A DNA stretch of 64,000 bases, taken from positions 7,915,001 to 7,979,000 of the forward strand of contig NZ_CP163435.1 of the NCBI RefSeq assembly GCF_041051975.1. Reading direction: 5' to 3'. The notes beneath the pieces are model-generated. The model saw nothing but the letters and a program-made list of their open reading frames with translations, did not search any database and was not told where the DNA came from. The position numbers and the translations under genes are program-made. The DNA comes from Streptomyces sp. R21 (GTDB lineage: Bacteria; Actinomycetota; Actinomycetes; Streptomycetales; Streptomycetaceae). The stretch's first letter is position 1. Every line of letters begins with the position of its first letter. Positions 33,561-41,650 of the stretch are shown here, piece after piece.

Positions 33561-33599
33561 GTCCCGCCCCCCGCGCAGGCCTCGGGGGGCGGGACTTTT
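33561..33599 (+). terminator. Intrinsic terminator of streptogrisin D-like gene
   Basis: GTCCCGCCCCCCG (33561-33573) pairs perfectly with CGGGGGGCGGGAC (33583-33595), followed directly by TTTT. One of the few T-tailed terminators in the window. Confidence 0.92.
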
Positions 33600-33618
33600 C
33601 GCTGCCGCGGGGCGGTGC

Positions 33619-34742
33619 TCAGCGCTTGGGCCAGTACCACAGCGGTTCGTCGAGCGGGCCCTCGCGGCCCGCCACCTCCGTCTGCCCGAACTCCTTGACC
33701 AGCTCTATGGAGTTGGCGTCGATGCGGTGGCGTATCGCGCCCTTCTTCAGCGCCTCGGCGAGTGGCCGGGCGTGGGTGACGACGAGGATCTGGGTGTCCT
33801 TCGTCGCGGTGAGGATCAGATCGGCGAGCGGGGGGATCAGGTCCGGGTGGAGGCTGGTCTCCGGCTCGTTCAGCACGAGCAGCGCGGGCGGCCGGGGGGT
33901 CAGCAGCGCGGCCGCCCACAGCAGATAGCGCAGCGTGCCGTCGGACAGCTCCGCCGCGCCGAGCGGACGCAGCAGCCCGTGCTGGCGCAGGGCCAGCTCG
34001 AAGCGTCCGCCGTGGTCCACCACCTCGACCCGGCTGCCCGGGAACGCGGCGTCCACCGCGGCGTCCAGCGCCCGGGCGTCGCCCACCTCGCGGATCGTCT
34101 GGAGCGCGGCCGCCAGGTCCGAGCCGTCACCGCTGAGCACCGGCGTACGGGTGCCGATCCGGGCAGAGCGGGCCGGCGCGTGCGCGTCGGTGCGGACATG
34201 GTCGTAGAACCGCCAGGATCTGACGAACTCCCGCACCGCCAGCACGTCGGGCGCGTGCTGCGGGTCCGCCAGCTCGCCGAGCATGCTGTCGTACGGCCGC
34301 AGGGTGCCGTGCGCCCTCGACCAGCCGCCGCCCGCGCCGCGCACCTTCACGGCCGCGCCCGCGCGGTCGGAGAGCACCGCGGCCGGGCGCAGCACGGGGC
34401 CGCTCCAGATGCACTCCCGCTTGATCTCCGGGTCGAGGCCGAACATGGACGGCGCGCCGTCCGCGCCCAGGGTCGGACTCGGATGCCCGAAGTCGACCGC
34501 GTACCCGAACTCGTCGCCCGCGAAGCCCAGTCGCAGGCTGACCGGCTCCGAGCGGACGGTGCCCTGCACCGGGTGGAGGCCGAGATCGCGCCGCCGCGCG
34601 CGGACTCGGCGAGCAGCCGCAGGGCGCGGTAGAGGCTCGACTTGCCCGTGCCGTTCGCCCCCGTGACCACGTTCAGTCGGTCCAGCGGGACGATCAGGCG
34701 GCGCAGGGAGCGGTAGTTCTCGACGGCGAGGGTGCTGATCAT
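33619..34742 (-). pseudogene. AAA-type ATPase (AAA_21/RecF-like) gene broken by a frameshift
   Basis: The N-terminal part starting at ATG 34742 has YRSLRRLIVPL and Walker A GANGTGKS (residues 29-36), then loses sense after AESARGGAI (about 34595). The remainder, from about HPVQGTVRSEPVSLRLGFAG (34580), is in a frame shifted by two and contains AELSDGTLRYLLW and Walker B LLVLNEPETSLHP. In relatives as I remember them, some 20-25 residues lie between these parts, so a small deletion that is not a multiple of three is likely. The intact protein would be an SMC/RecF-like ATPase of unknown role. A sequencing error cannot be excluded. Confidence 0.75.
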
Positions 34743-34820
34743 GCGTCCAGGCTCGCAGGTGGGTCTGACAATGGCCCCGGTCTCAGCTCGCAGACGGGCG
34801 GGTCCGACCGCGGCCCGGCC

Positions 34821-35858
34821 TCAGGCGGTCTCGCGCTTCCTGCGCAGCGAGGCCGCCGCCAGCGTGACGGCTGTTCCGGCGACCGCCCATGCCGAGAGGA
34901 CCAGCAGGGAGGCGGTGACGTCGTTGCCCTTGAAGTACGCGATCGAGCGGGCCACCCAGGTGCCGGCGCCCGGCGGCAGCGCCGGCCCGATCGCCCGCCA
35001 GAACGGCGGCAGCATCGGCAGCGGGAAGGCGCCGCCCGCGCTCGGGTTGCCCGCGATGACGATCAGCAGGATGGCCAGACCGATGCCGACGATCCCGAAG
35101 ACGCCCTGGAGGCCGAGCGTGGCCGCGCCGACCGCGAACGTGATCAGGGCGCCCAGGCCCCAGAGGGCGCAGACGCTGCCGGGCAGGGCGCCGAGGATCG
35201 GCCCGACGATGACCGCGCCGCCGATTCCGCCGACGATCGCGATGAGCGCCATCACGGCGAGCCGGATCACCGCGCGGCGCAGGTTGGCCGGCCGCGCCCC
35301 GCTGCTGATCGCCAGGACCGAGGCGGAGAGGTAGCCGCCCACGCACCAGCCCACGACCAGATAGAAGGACGAGAGTCCGTCGAAGTCCTCGGAGGAGGCC
35401 GGGGCCACGTCGATGGTCCGCACCGTGCGCCGTTCGGCCTTCTCCAGCGTGGTCACGAGGGTGTCGAGGGCCTTGGCGAGGACGGTGCCGCCGCCGGAGG
35501 CGACCAGAAGCGTGTCGGTGGTGCCCCTCGGGTCGATCACCAGGGCGCCGTCGATGTCACGGTTCATGATCTGCTTCCGCGCCGTGGCCACGTCGGCGAC
35601 CGCCCGCGGGTCCAGCGGGTCGCCCGGGATCTGCTCCAGCCGGGACACGGCCTGTGTGGCCGCCACCTGGGGTGCGACGACTCCGAAGGGGACGTCCTTG
35701 AGCTTCGGGTTGTGCAGCGCGCCTACGTAGGAGGCGATGAAGAGCAGTTGCAGGGCGACCACACCGATGACGAGCAGGGTGGCCCGCGGGGTGACCGCCC
35801 CCTTCACCTCGGCGAGGAAGGGCGTGCGCGGGGCGTCGGCGTCGGCTGTCTGCGTCAT
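34821..35858 (-). CDS. ABC-2-like membrane protein (YhgE/Pip or DUF3533 type)
   Basis: 345 residues. One N-terminal helix (about 27-47), a large extracytoplasmic domain (about 48-165), and five or six C-terminal helices with GWCVGGYLSASVLAI. This is the layout of ABC-2 permease-like YhgE/Pip and DUF3533 proteins, which lack an ATPase partner nearby. The role may be export or stress related. It lies downstream of nothing on its strand and is divergent from dnaE2. Confidence 0.7.
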   Translation of the reverse strand: MTQTADADAPRTPFLAEVKGAVTPRATLLVIGVVALQLLFIASYVGALHNPKLKDVPFGVVAPQVAATQAVSRLEQIPGDPLDPRAVADVATARKQIMNRDIDGALVIDPRGTTDTLLVASGGGTVLAKALDTLVTTLEKAERRTVRTIDVAPASSEDFDGLSSFYLVVGWCVGGYLSASVLAISSGARPANLRRAVIRLAVMALIAIVGGIGGAVIVGPILGALPGSVCALWGLGALITFAVGAATLGLQGVFGIVGIGLAILLIVIAGNPSAGGAFPLPMLPPFWRAIGPALPPGAGTWVARSIAYFKGNDVTASLLVLSAWAVAGTAVTLAAASLRRKRETA

Positions 35859-35963
35859 GACCCCACGGTCTGGTCCACCCGGTGTTTGCGCAGGTGGGAG
35901 GGGTCCGAACGGATGTCGTACAGGAGTTCGAAAATTGGTCTATGGTGGGGGTGGGAATGTTGG

Positions 35964-35975
35964 GAACGAATGTTC
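35964..35975 (+). promoter_or_regulatory. LexA (SOS) box upstream of dnaE2
   Basis: GAAC-GAAT-GTTC at 35964-35975 is a perfect match to the actinobacterial LexA operator core GAAC-N4-GTTC. It lies 48 bp before the GTG of dnaE2. It predicts repression by LexA and induction by DNA damage. Confidence 0.88.
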
Positions 35976-36023
35976 GAAGGCTGCGCAGGGCTCACCTGTG
36001 AGCCCCTGGGACTGGAGGTGCGT

Positions 36024-39000
36024 GTGCCGGGTTTCACGCATCTGCACACCGCCTCCGGGTTCTCCCTGCGGTACGGCGCCTCGCATCCGGAGCGCCTTGC
36101 CGAGCGCGCCTCCGAGCGGGGCATGGACGCCCTCGCGCTCACCGACCGGGACACCCTCGCGGGGGCGGTCCGGTTCGCCAAGGCCTGCGCGAAGGCGGGC
36201 ATCCGTCCGCTGTTCGGGGTGGAGCTCGCGGTGGGGTCGGTGGAGCCGGCGGGTTCAGTGGGCTCGGCGGCTTCGGTGGCTTCGGTGGGGGAGTCCGACC
36301 GCAGTGTCCGGCGGCGCGCTCCCGTCCGTGGCGGTGCCTTCATCGATGAGTCGACACCTCGTGTCACCTTCCTTGCCCGGGACGGCGCGGCCGGCTGGGC
36401 CGACCTCTGCAGAATCGTTACGGCATCCCATGCGGACGAGGGCCCACCGTTGCTGCCCGGGTCCGAGAACCACGCCGACGGCCTGACCGTGCTGCTCGGC
36501 CCCTCCTCCGACGTCGGCCGCGCCCTCGCCGCGGGCCGCCCCGACCGGGCCGCGAAGCTGCTTACGCCCTGGCGGGAGATCTACGGCGACGCCCTGCGCC
36601 TCGAAGCCGTCTGGCACGGCCGCACCGGCACCGGCCCCGGTTCCCTGCGGCTCGCCGCCCGCACCGTCGGCTTCGCCGCCGAGCAGCGCGTTCGCCCCGT
36701 GCTCGGCAACGCCGTCCGGTACGCCGACTCCGGCATGGGTCCGGTCGCCGACGTCCTGGACGCCGCCCGCCGCCTCGTCCCCGTCGACCCCCGCCGCGAG
36801 CTGGACTCCGGCGAGGCCTGGCTCAAGGACGCGGGCGCCATGCTGGGCGCCGCCGAACGGATCGTGGAGGCCGCGGGGTTCCGCCGGGACACCGCGTACC
36901 GCCTGCTGGAGCAGACCGAGGCCACCGCCGCCGAGTGCCTCGTCGACCCCGAGGACGACCTCGGCATCGGCACCGTCCACTTCCCCGAGCCGCACCTCGT
37001 CGGAGCCGGCCGCCGCACCGCCCAGCGCGCCCTGGCCTCCCGGGCCGTGGCGGGCATGGTGCTGCGCGGCTACACCGGCCGGCGCGCGTACTGGGAGCGG
37101 ATGCACCGCGAGCTGGACGTCATCGCCCACCACGACTTCGCCTCCTACTTTCTGACGGTCGCTCAGGTCGTGGACGACGTACGGGAGATGGGTATCCGGG
37201 TAGCCGCCCGCGGTTCCGGTGCGGGCTCCCTCGTCAACCACCTCCTCGGCATCGCGCACGCCGACCCCGTCGAGCACGGGCTGCTGATGGAGCGCTTCCT
37301 GTCCGAGCGCCGCTCCGTGCTGCCCGACATCGACATCGACGTGGAGTCCGCGCGCCGCCTGGAGGTCTACCGCGCGATCATCGGCCGGTTCGGCACCGAA
37401 CGGGTGGCGACCGTGGCGATGCCCGAGACGTACCGCGTCCGCCACGCGATCCGCGACGTGGGCGCCGCCCTCTCCATGGACCCGGCCGACATCGACCGCA
37501 TCGCCAAGTCCTTCCCGCACATCCGCGCCCGCGACGCCCGCGCGGCGATGGAGGAACTGCCCGAACTCCGGGAACTGGCAGGGGAGAAGGAGCGGTACGG
37601 CAAGCTGTGGGAGCTGGTCGAATCCCTCGACGCCCTTCCGCGCGGCGTCGCCATGCACCCGTGCGGGGTCCTGCTCTCCGACGCCTCGCTCCTCGCCCGT
37701 ACGCCGGTCATGCCGACCAGCGGCGAGGGGTTCCCCATGTCGCAGTTCGACAAGGAGGACGTCGAGGACCTCGGACTGCTCAAGCTCGATGTGCTGGGCG
37801 TGCGGATGCAGTCCGCGATGGCGCATGCGGTGGCCGAGGTGAAGCGGGCGACGGGGACCTCCCTGGACCTGGACGCGGTGGAGCCGGGCGACCCGGCGAC
37901 GTACGAACTCATCAGGTCCACCGAGACGTTGGGCTGTTTCCAGATCGAGTCGCCGGGCCAGCGGGACCTGGTCGGGCGGTTGCAGCCCGCCACCTTCCAC
38001 GACCTCGTCGTCGACATCTCGCTCTTCCGGCCCGGTCCGGTCGCCGCCGACATGGTGCGGCCGTTCATCGCGGCACGGCACGGCCGGGCGCCGATCCGCT
38101 ATCCGCACCGGGACCTGGAGGGGCCGCTGAGGGAGACGTACGGAGTCGTCGTCTTTCACGAGCAGATCATCGACATCGTCGACATCATGACCGGCTGCGG
38201 GCGCGCCGAGGCGGACCGGGTGCGGCGCGGGCTCTCCGACCCCGAGTCGCAGGGGCGGATCCGCTTCTGGTTCGCGCAGCACGCGGCCGCGAAGGGATAC
38301 GACGCGGAGATCATCGCGCGCACCTGGGAGATCGTCGAGGCCTTCGGGTCGTACGGCTTCTGCAAGGCGCACGCGGTCGCCTTCGCCGTACCGACGTACC
38401 AGTCGGCGTGGCTGAAGGCCCATCACCCGGCCGCGTTCTACGCCGGGTTGCTCACGCACGACCCCGGGATGTACCCGAAGCGGCTGCTGCTGGCGGACGC
38501 GCGGCGGCGCGGGGTGCCGGTGCTGCCGTTGGACGTGAACCGGTCGGCGGTCGCCCACCGTATCGAACTGGTGTCTGAATCGGCCCCGTCTCCAGGCCGC
38601 TGGGGTGTCCGGCTGGCGCTCTGTGACGTGCACGGCATCAGCGAGGCCGAGGCCGTACGGATCGCGGACGGACAGCCGTACGCCTCGCTGCTCGACTTCT
38701 GGGAACGGGCCCGGCCGAGCCGGCCGCTGGCGCAGCGGCTCGCGCAGGTCGGCGCGCTGGACGCGTTCGGCGCCAACCGCCGTGATCTGCAACTGCACTT
38801 GACCGAACTGCACCGGGGCGCGCGCGGCGCTCGCGGGGGCCAACTCCCGCTGTCCGGCGGTCGGAAGACCGCCTCGGCCGGGCTGCCCGACCTCTCCTCG
38901 GCGGAGAAACTCAGCGCCGAGCTGGGCGTGCTCTCCATGGACGCCTCGCGCAACCTGATGGACGACCACCGGGAGTTCCTGGACGAGTTGGGCGTGGTGA

Positions 39001-39497
39001 CGGCCCGCCGGCTGCGCGAGGCGCGGCATGGCGAGACGGTCCTTGTCGCGGGTGCCAAGGCGGCCACCCAGACCCCGCCGATCCGCTCCGGCAAGCGGGT
39101 CATCTTCAGCACGCTGGACGACGGCACCGGCCTGGTCGACCTGGCCTTCTTCGACGACTCGCACGACGCCTGCGCCCACACCGTCTTCCACTCCTGGCTG
39201 CTGCTGGTGCGCGGTGTCGTCCAGCGGCGCGGCCCGCGCAGCCTCAGTGTGGTGGGCGCGGCCGCCTGGAACCTCGCAGAACTCGTCGAACTGCGCGCCG
39301 AGGGCGGCATCGACCTGGTGGCGGCGCGGCTGGCGGAGCCGGTGCCGGAGCCGGAACAGGGCGAGGCGAAGGAGAGCAGGCAGATCCGTATGTCCACGGG
39401 GTATGTGATGCACCCCTGGGCCGATCTGCGTCCTGCGGGCGAAGGGCCCTCGGGAGGAAAGAAGTTGTGGCACCAGAGTCCGGGGAGTGCGGGATGA
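36024..39497 (+). CDS. dnaE2: Error-prone DNA polymerase III alpha subunit DnaE2
   Basis: 1157-residue C-family polymerase. It begins with a PHP domain (FTHLHTASGFSLRYGASHPE; His6, His8), the palm holds PDIDIDVE (about 434-441), and the C-terminus has the OB-fold. The short length and sequence fit DnaE2 rather than the replicative DnaE1. It performs mutagenic bypass synthesis after DNA damage. GGAGGTG precedes the GTG at 36024. A Gly/Ser/Val-rich insertion at about 70-95 is encoded by tandem GGTTCG/GGTTCA-like triplets. The stop overlaps the Y-family gene (ATGA). Controlled by the LexA box at 35964. Confidence 0.95.
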   Translation: MPGFTHLHTASGFSLRYGASHPERLAERASERGMDALALTDRDTLAGAVRFAKACAKAGIRPLFGVELAVGSVEPAGSVGSAASVASVGESDRSVRRRAPVRGGAFIDESTPRVTFLARDGAAGWADLCRIVTASHADEGPPLLPGSENHADGLTVLLGPSSDVGRALAAGRPDRAAKLLTPWREIYGDALRLEAVWHGRTGTGPGSLRLAARTVGFAAEQRVRPVLGNAVRYADSGMGPVADVLDAARRLVPVDPRRELDSGEAWLKDAGAMLGAAERIVEAAGFRRDTAYRLLEQTEATAAECLVDPEDDLGIGTVHFPEPHLVGAGRRTAQRALASRAVAGMVLRGYTGRRAYWERMHRELDVIAHHDFASYFLTVAQVVDDVREMGIRVAARGSGAGSLVNHLLGIAHADPVEHGLLMERFLSERRSVLPDIDIDVESARRLEVYRAIIGRFGTERVATVAMPETYRVRHAIRDVGAALSMDPADIDRIAKSFPHIRARDARAAMEELPELRELAGEKERYGKLWELVESLDALPRGVAMHPCGVLLSDASLLARTPVMPTSGEGFPMSQFDKEDVEDLGLLKLDVLGVRMQSAMAHAVAEVKRATGTSLDLDAVEPGDPATYELIRSTETLGCFQIESPGQRDLVGRLQPATFHDLVVDISLFRPGPVAADMVRPFIAARHGRAPIRYPHRDLEGPLRETYGVVVFHEQIIDIVDIMTGCGRAEADRVRRGLSDPESQGRIRFWFAQHAAAKGYDAEIIARTWEIVEAFGSYGFCKAHAVAFAVPTYQSAWLKAHHPAAFYAGLLTHDPGMYPKRLLLADARRRGVPVLPLDVNRSAVAHRIELVSESAPSPGRWGVRLALCDVHGISEAEAVRIADGQPYASLLDFWERARPSRPLAQRLAQVGALDAFGANRRDLQLHLTELHRGARGARGGQLPLSGGRKTASAGLPDLSSAEKLSAELGVLSMDASRNLMDDHREFLDELGVVTARRLREARHGETVLVAGAKAATQTPPIRSGKRVIFSTLDDGTGLVDLAFFDDSHDACAHTVFHSWLLLVRGVVQRRGPRSLSVVGAAAWNLAELVELRAEGGIDLVAARLAEPVPEPEQGEAKESRQIRMSTGYVMHPWADLRPAGEGPSGGKKLWHQSPGSAG

Positions 39498-40504
39498 CCA
39501 TCCTCTGCGTACGTTTCCAACTGCCTCCGATGCACGAGGCGGCCTTGCCTCAACTCCTCGGTCTCCTTGAGGAGTTCACCCCCGTCGTCGAGGCGCTGCC
39601 GCCCGACGGCGCGCTGGTGGACCTGCGGGGCGCCGAGCGGTACTTCGGGCGGGGGACCGTGGAGTTCGCCTCGCTGATCCGGGTGCGGGCGCTCGCGCGG
39701 TACGGCGTCGACTGCGTGATCGGCGCCGGACCGGGACCGATGCTCGCGCGGATGGCCCTGCGGGAGTCCGCCCCCGGCACGACCCGCATGGTGCCCGAAG
39801 AGCCGGACGCCGTCGCGGAGTTCCTCGCCGAGCGGCCCGTCGCCGCGCTGCCCGGCGTCGGCGGCGCCACCGCCCGCACCCTGTGCGAGTACGGCCTCGA
39901 CACCCTCGGCAAGGTCGCCGCCGCCCCTCTGTCCACACTGCAACGCCTCACCAGTGCGCGTACCGGCCGCGAACTGCACGAGAAGGCGTCCGGCATCGAC
40001 CGCGGCCGCGTCGTGCCGAACGCCACCTCGCACTCCCTGACCACCGAACGCCCCTTCACCCGCGACGAGTTGGACCCGGTCCTGCACCGCCGCGCCCTGC
40101 TCTGTGCCACCGAGGAACTGGGCACCCGGCTGCGCGCCCTGGAGAAGGTCTGCCGCACCCTGACCCTCACCGTGCGCTACGCCGACCTCCCCCACTCTCG
40201 ACTTCGCTCGAGCGGGGGGACCCCCATCGCAACCACCCGCAGCCGCACCCTCAAGGAACCGACCGCCCACTCCTCGGCGCTCACCGCCACGGCGTACCGC
40301 ATGTACGAGGCGCTCGGCCTGCAACGCGCCCGGGTCCGCTCGATCGCCCTGCGTGCCGAGGGGCTGGGCTCCGCCGAACAGGCCTCCCACCAGCTCACCT
40401 TCGACCCGGTGGACGAGAAGGTCCGCAGAATCGAGGAGGTCGCGGACCGGGCGCGGGCGAAGTTCGGCCCGCATGTGATCGTGCCGGGGACGCTGGCCGC
40501 GTGA
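39494..40504 (+). CDS. Y-family DNA polymerase-like protein, ImuB type (catalytically defective)
   Basis: 336 residues resembling DNA polymerase IV: helix-hairpin-helix LPGVGGATARTLCEYGLDTLG (split around residue 120) and little-finger region with TTRSRTL. The catalytic DMD and DE motifs are absent; the N-terminus reads ILCVRFQLP and the second site DLRGAERYFG, so it resembles ImuB, the non-catalytic adaptor that links DnaE2 to the clamp. No imuA gene is nearby. Residues 231-245 (PHSRLRSSGGTP region) are encoded by a dispersed 43-bp repeat within the little-finger domain. Translationally coupled to dnaE2. Confidence 0.85.
   Translation: MTILCVRFQLPPMHEAALPQLLGLLEEFTPVVEALPPDGALVDLRGAERYFGRGTVEFASLIRVRALARYGVDCVIGAGPGPMLARMALRESAPGTTRMVPEEPDAVAEFLAERPVAALPGVGGATARTLCEYGLDTLGKVAAAPLSTLQRLTSARTGRELHEKASGIDRGRVVPNATSHSLTTERPFTRDELDPVLHRRALLCATEELGTRLRALEKVCRTLTLTVRYADLPHSRLRSSGGTPIATTRSRTLKEPTAHSSALTATAYRMYEALGLQRARVRSIALRAEGLGSAEQASHQLTFDPVDEKVRRIEEVADRARAKFGPHVIVPGTLAA
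40186..40228 (-). repeat. 43-bp dispersed repeat, copy 2, inside the ImuB-like gene
   Basis: Reverse complement matches copy 1 (24064-24106) at 41 of 43 positions. It is inserted in frame in the little-finger domain between RYAD and ATTRSR. The GGGGG/CCCCC ends allow a hairpin. Confidence 0.85.
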
Positions 40505-40525
40505 TCCGCCGGCGGCTCCGGATCA
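40502..40525. terminator. Hairpin joining the stops of ImuB-like and cupin genes
   Basis: TGATCCG (40502-40508) pairs with CGGATCA (40519-40525). The stem uses both stop codons of the convergent genes, separated by only 18 bp. Confidence 0.6.
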
Positions 40526-40897
40526 GTTGGCCCACGGCGGAGTGATCCGGGTGCCGTCGGCCAACTCCGCCTCCAGGCCGATGGACGTGGTGACCCAGGA
40601 GATCGCGGTCTCCTCGGTCGGGTTCTCGACGCCGAGCGTCGCACCGGGGTTGATGATCACCGTGTCGCCCGCGGTGATGCGCTCGGTGCGGCCGTCGAGC
40701 GTGATCAGCAGCTCGCCGCCGAGCAGGTGGAAGATCTCCTCACGGTTGACGGTGTGCAGGGGGGCCTTCGTTCCGGCCGGGATCTCGCCGCGCCAGGCGC
40801 ACAGCTCCTTGCTGCCGCTGAGAGGGGTGGCGTACGAGACGAAACGGGCGCCGTGGATCTCGTGGGTGACGGCTTCGGATGAACGGACGATGGGCAA
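40523..40897 (-). CDS. Cupin-domain protein
   Basis: 124-residue single-domain cupin. Motif 1 is G-x5-H-x(3-4)-E-like (APLHTVNREEIFHLLGG) and motif 2 is GDTVIINPGATLGVEN. Metal ligands His48, Glu53 and His57 are present in approximate form. Cupins of this size can be isomerases, dioxygenases or sensors. TTG start follows GGGGAGAG. It is divergent from a MarR regulator, with a double operator between, so it is likely regulated by that protein. Confidence 0.8.
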   Translation of the reverse strand: MPIVRSSEAVTHEIHGARFVSYATPLSGSKELCAWRGEIPAGTKAPLHTVNREEIFHLLGGELLITLDGRTERITAGDTVIINPGATLGVENPTEETAISWVTTSIGLEAELADGTRITPPWAN

Positions 40898-40914
40898 GGT
40901 CTCTCCCCTGTGAA

Positions 40915-40964
40915 GTGGTCAAGCAGCTTGACTATATGGATTAATAGTCAAGCCGCTTGACCAC
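40915..40964. promoter_or_regulatory. Double palindromic MarR operator
   Basis: Two 15-bp palindromes, GTCAAGC-A-GCTTGAC (40918-40932) and GTCAAGC-C-GCTTGAC (40947-40961), have centres 29 bp apart. The flanks are also symmetric, so 40915-40935 and 40944-40964 are inverted copies with one mismatch. A further half-site (GTCAAGG) is at 40968. The A+T-rich core between them probably holds both promoters. The MarR protein at 40991 is the expected ligand. Confidence 0.85.
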
Positions 40965-40990
40965 TCTGTCAAGGGTGTTTCAATGCTTCC

Positions 40991-41437
40991 GTGCAGAACT
41001 CCGAGGCCGTCACCCTGTCAGTCGCCCTGCTCGCCGCCGCCGGCGAGCTGACTCAGCGCATCCACGAGGGTGTCGTCGCCCGTGGATTCGAGGGGGTGCG
41101 GCCCGCACACGGCTTCGCGTTCGCCCGGCTCGCCCCCGCCGGGGGGACCGTCACCGACGTCGCCGCGCACCTCGGGGTCACCAAGCAGGCCGCGAGTCAG
41201 CTCGTCGACGAGCTGGTGCGCAAGGGGTATGTCGAGCGGCGGCCGCACCCCGATGACGCACGCGCCCGGCTGCTGGTCCTCACCGAGCTGGGCTGGGCCT
41301 GCACGCGGGCCGCGGACGAGGCGGCGGCAGAGGCGGTCCGTCCGTGGGTCGAGCTGCTCGGTGAGGGTGAAGTGCGCGTGTTGCGTGATCAGTTGCTGCG
41401 CATCGCGCCCTATGGTCCCATCAGGCCCGCCTGGTGA
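40991..41437 (+). CDS. MarR-family transcriptional regulator
   Basis: 148 residues. The winged helix is TVTDVAAHLGVTKQAASQLVDELVRKGYVERRPHPDDARARLL (read in two parts: recognition helix around 65-78 and wing with DDARAR). Flanking helices form the dimer interface. MarR proteins usually repress their own gene and a divergent target until a phenolic or oxidative signal is bound. GTG at 40991 is in a weak context; the message may be leaderless. The paired palindromes upstream are the probable sites. Confidence 0.9.
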   Translation: MQNSEAVTLSVALLAAAGELTQRIHEGVVARGFEGVRPAHGFAFARLAPAGGTVTDVAAHLGVTKQAASQLVDELVRKGYVERRPHPDDARARLLVLTELGWACTRAADEAAAEAVRPWVELLGEGEVRVLRDQLLRIAPYGPIRPAW

Positions 41438-41495
41438 CGGTTCATCAGTAATAGTCAGCGTTATCGGACATTGTCAGTGTTCTCGAACGGCCTCA

Positions 41496-41536
41496 ACTGA
41501 CGCGCCAACTAACACTGCAAGTTTTTTACTGACGCG
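41496..41536 (+). repeat. Direct repeats upstream of secreted lipase gene
   Basis: ACTGACGCG occurs at 41496-41504 and 41528-41536, exactly 32 bp (three helical turns) apart, with similar flanks (AACT downstream). A CAGTGTT (41475)/AACACTG (41511) inverted pair overlaps. Candidate activator-binding sites in an A+T-rich upstream region. Confidence 0.45.
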
Positions 41537-41650
41537 TAACTTCACACTTGCACTACTCGTCCGTAACTTGACGGGTGAACAGCATCCTCGTGATCCGGAT
41601 CACAGGGCGTACGCCGTCGCAACTCCCTTGAGCCGCAAGGAGATCACACG

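Noticed and set aside
34347..34742. Programmed ribosomal frameshift in the ATPase gene
   Set aside because: No slippery heptamer or downstream stem is visible at the junction, and residues appear to be missing; a mutation is simpler.
36255..39473. 1072-codon open frame on the reverse strand through dnaE2
   Set aside because: It is the high-G+C antisense shadow of dnaE2; its translation has no recognisable motif and dnaE2 has clear PHP and polymerase motifs.
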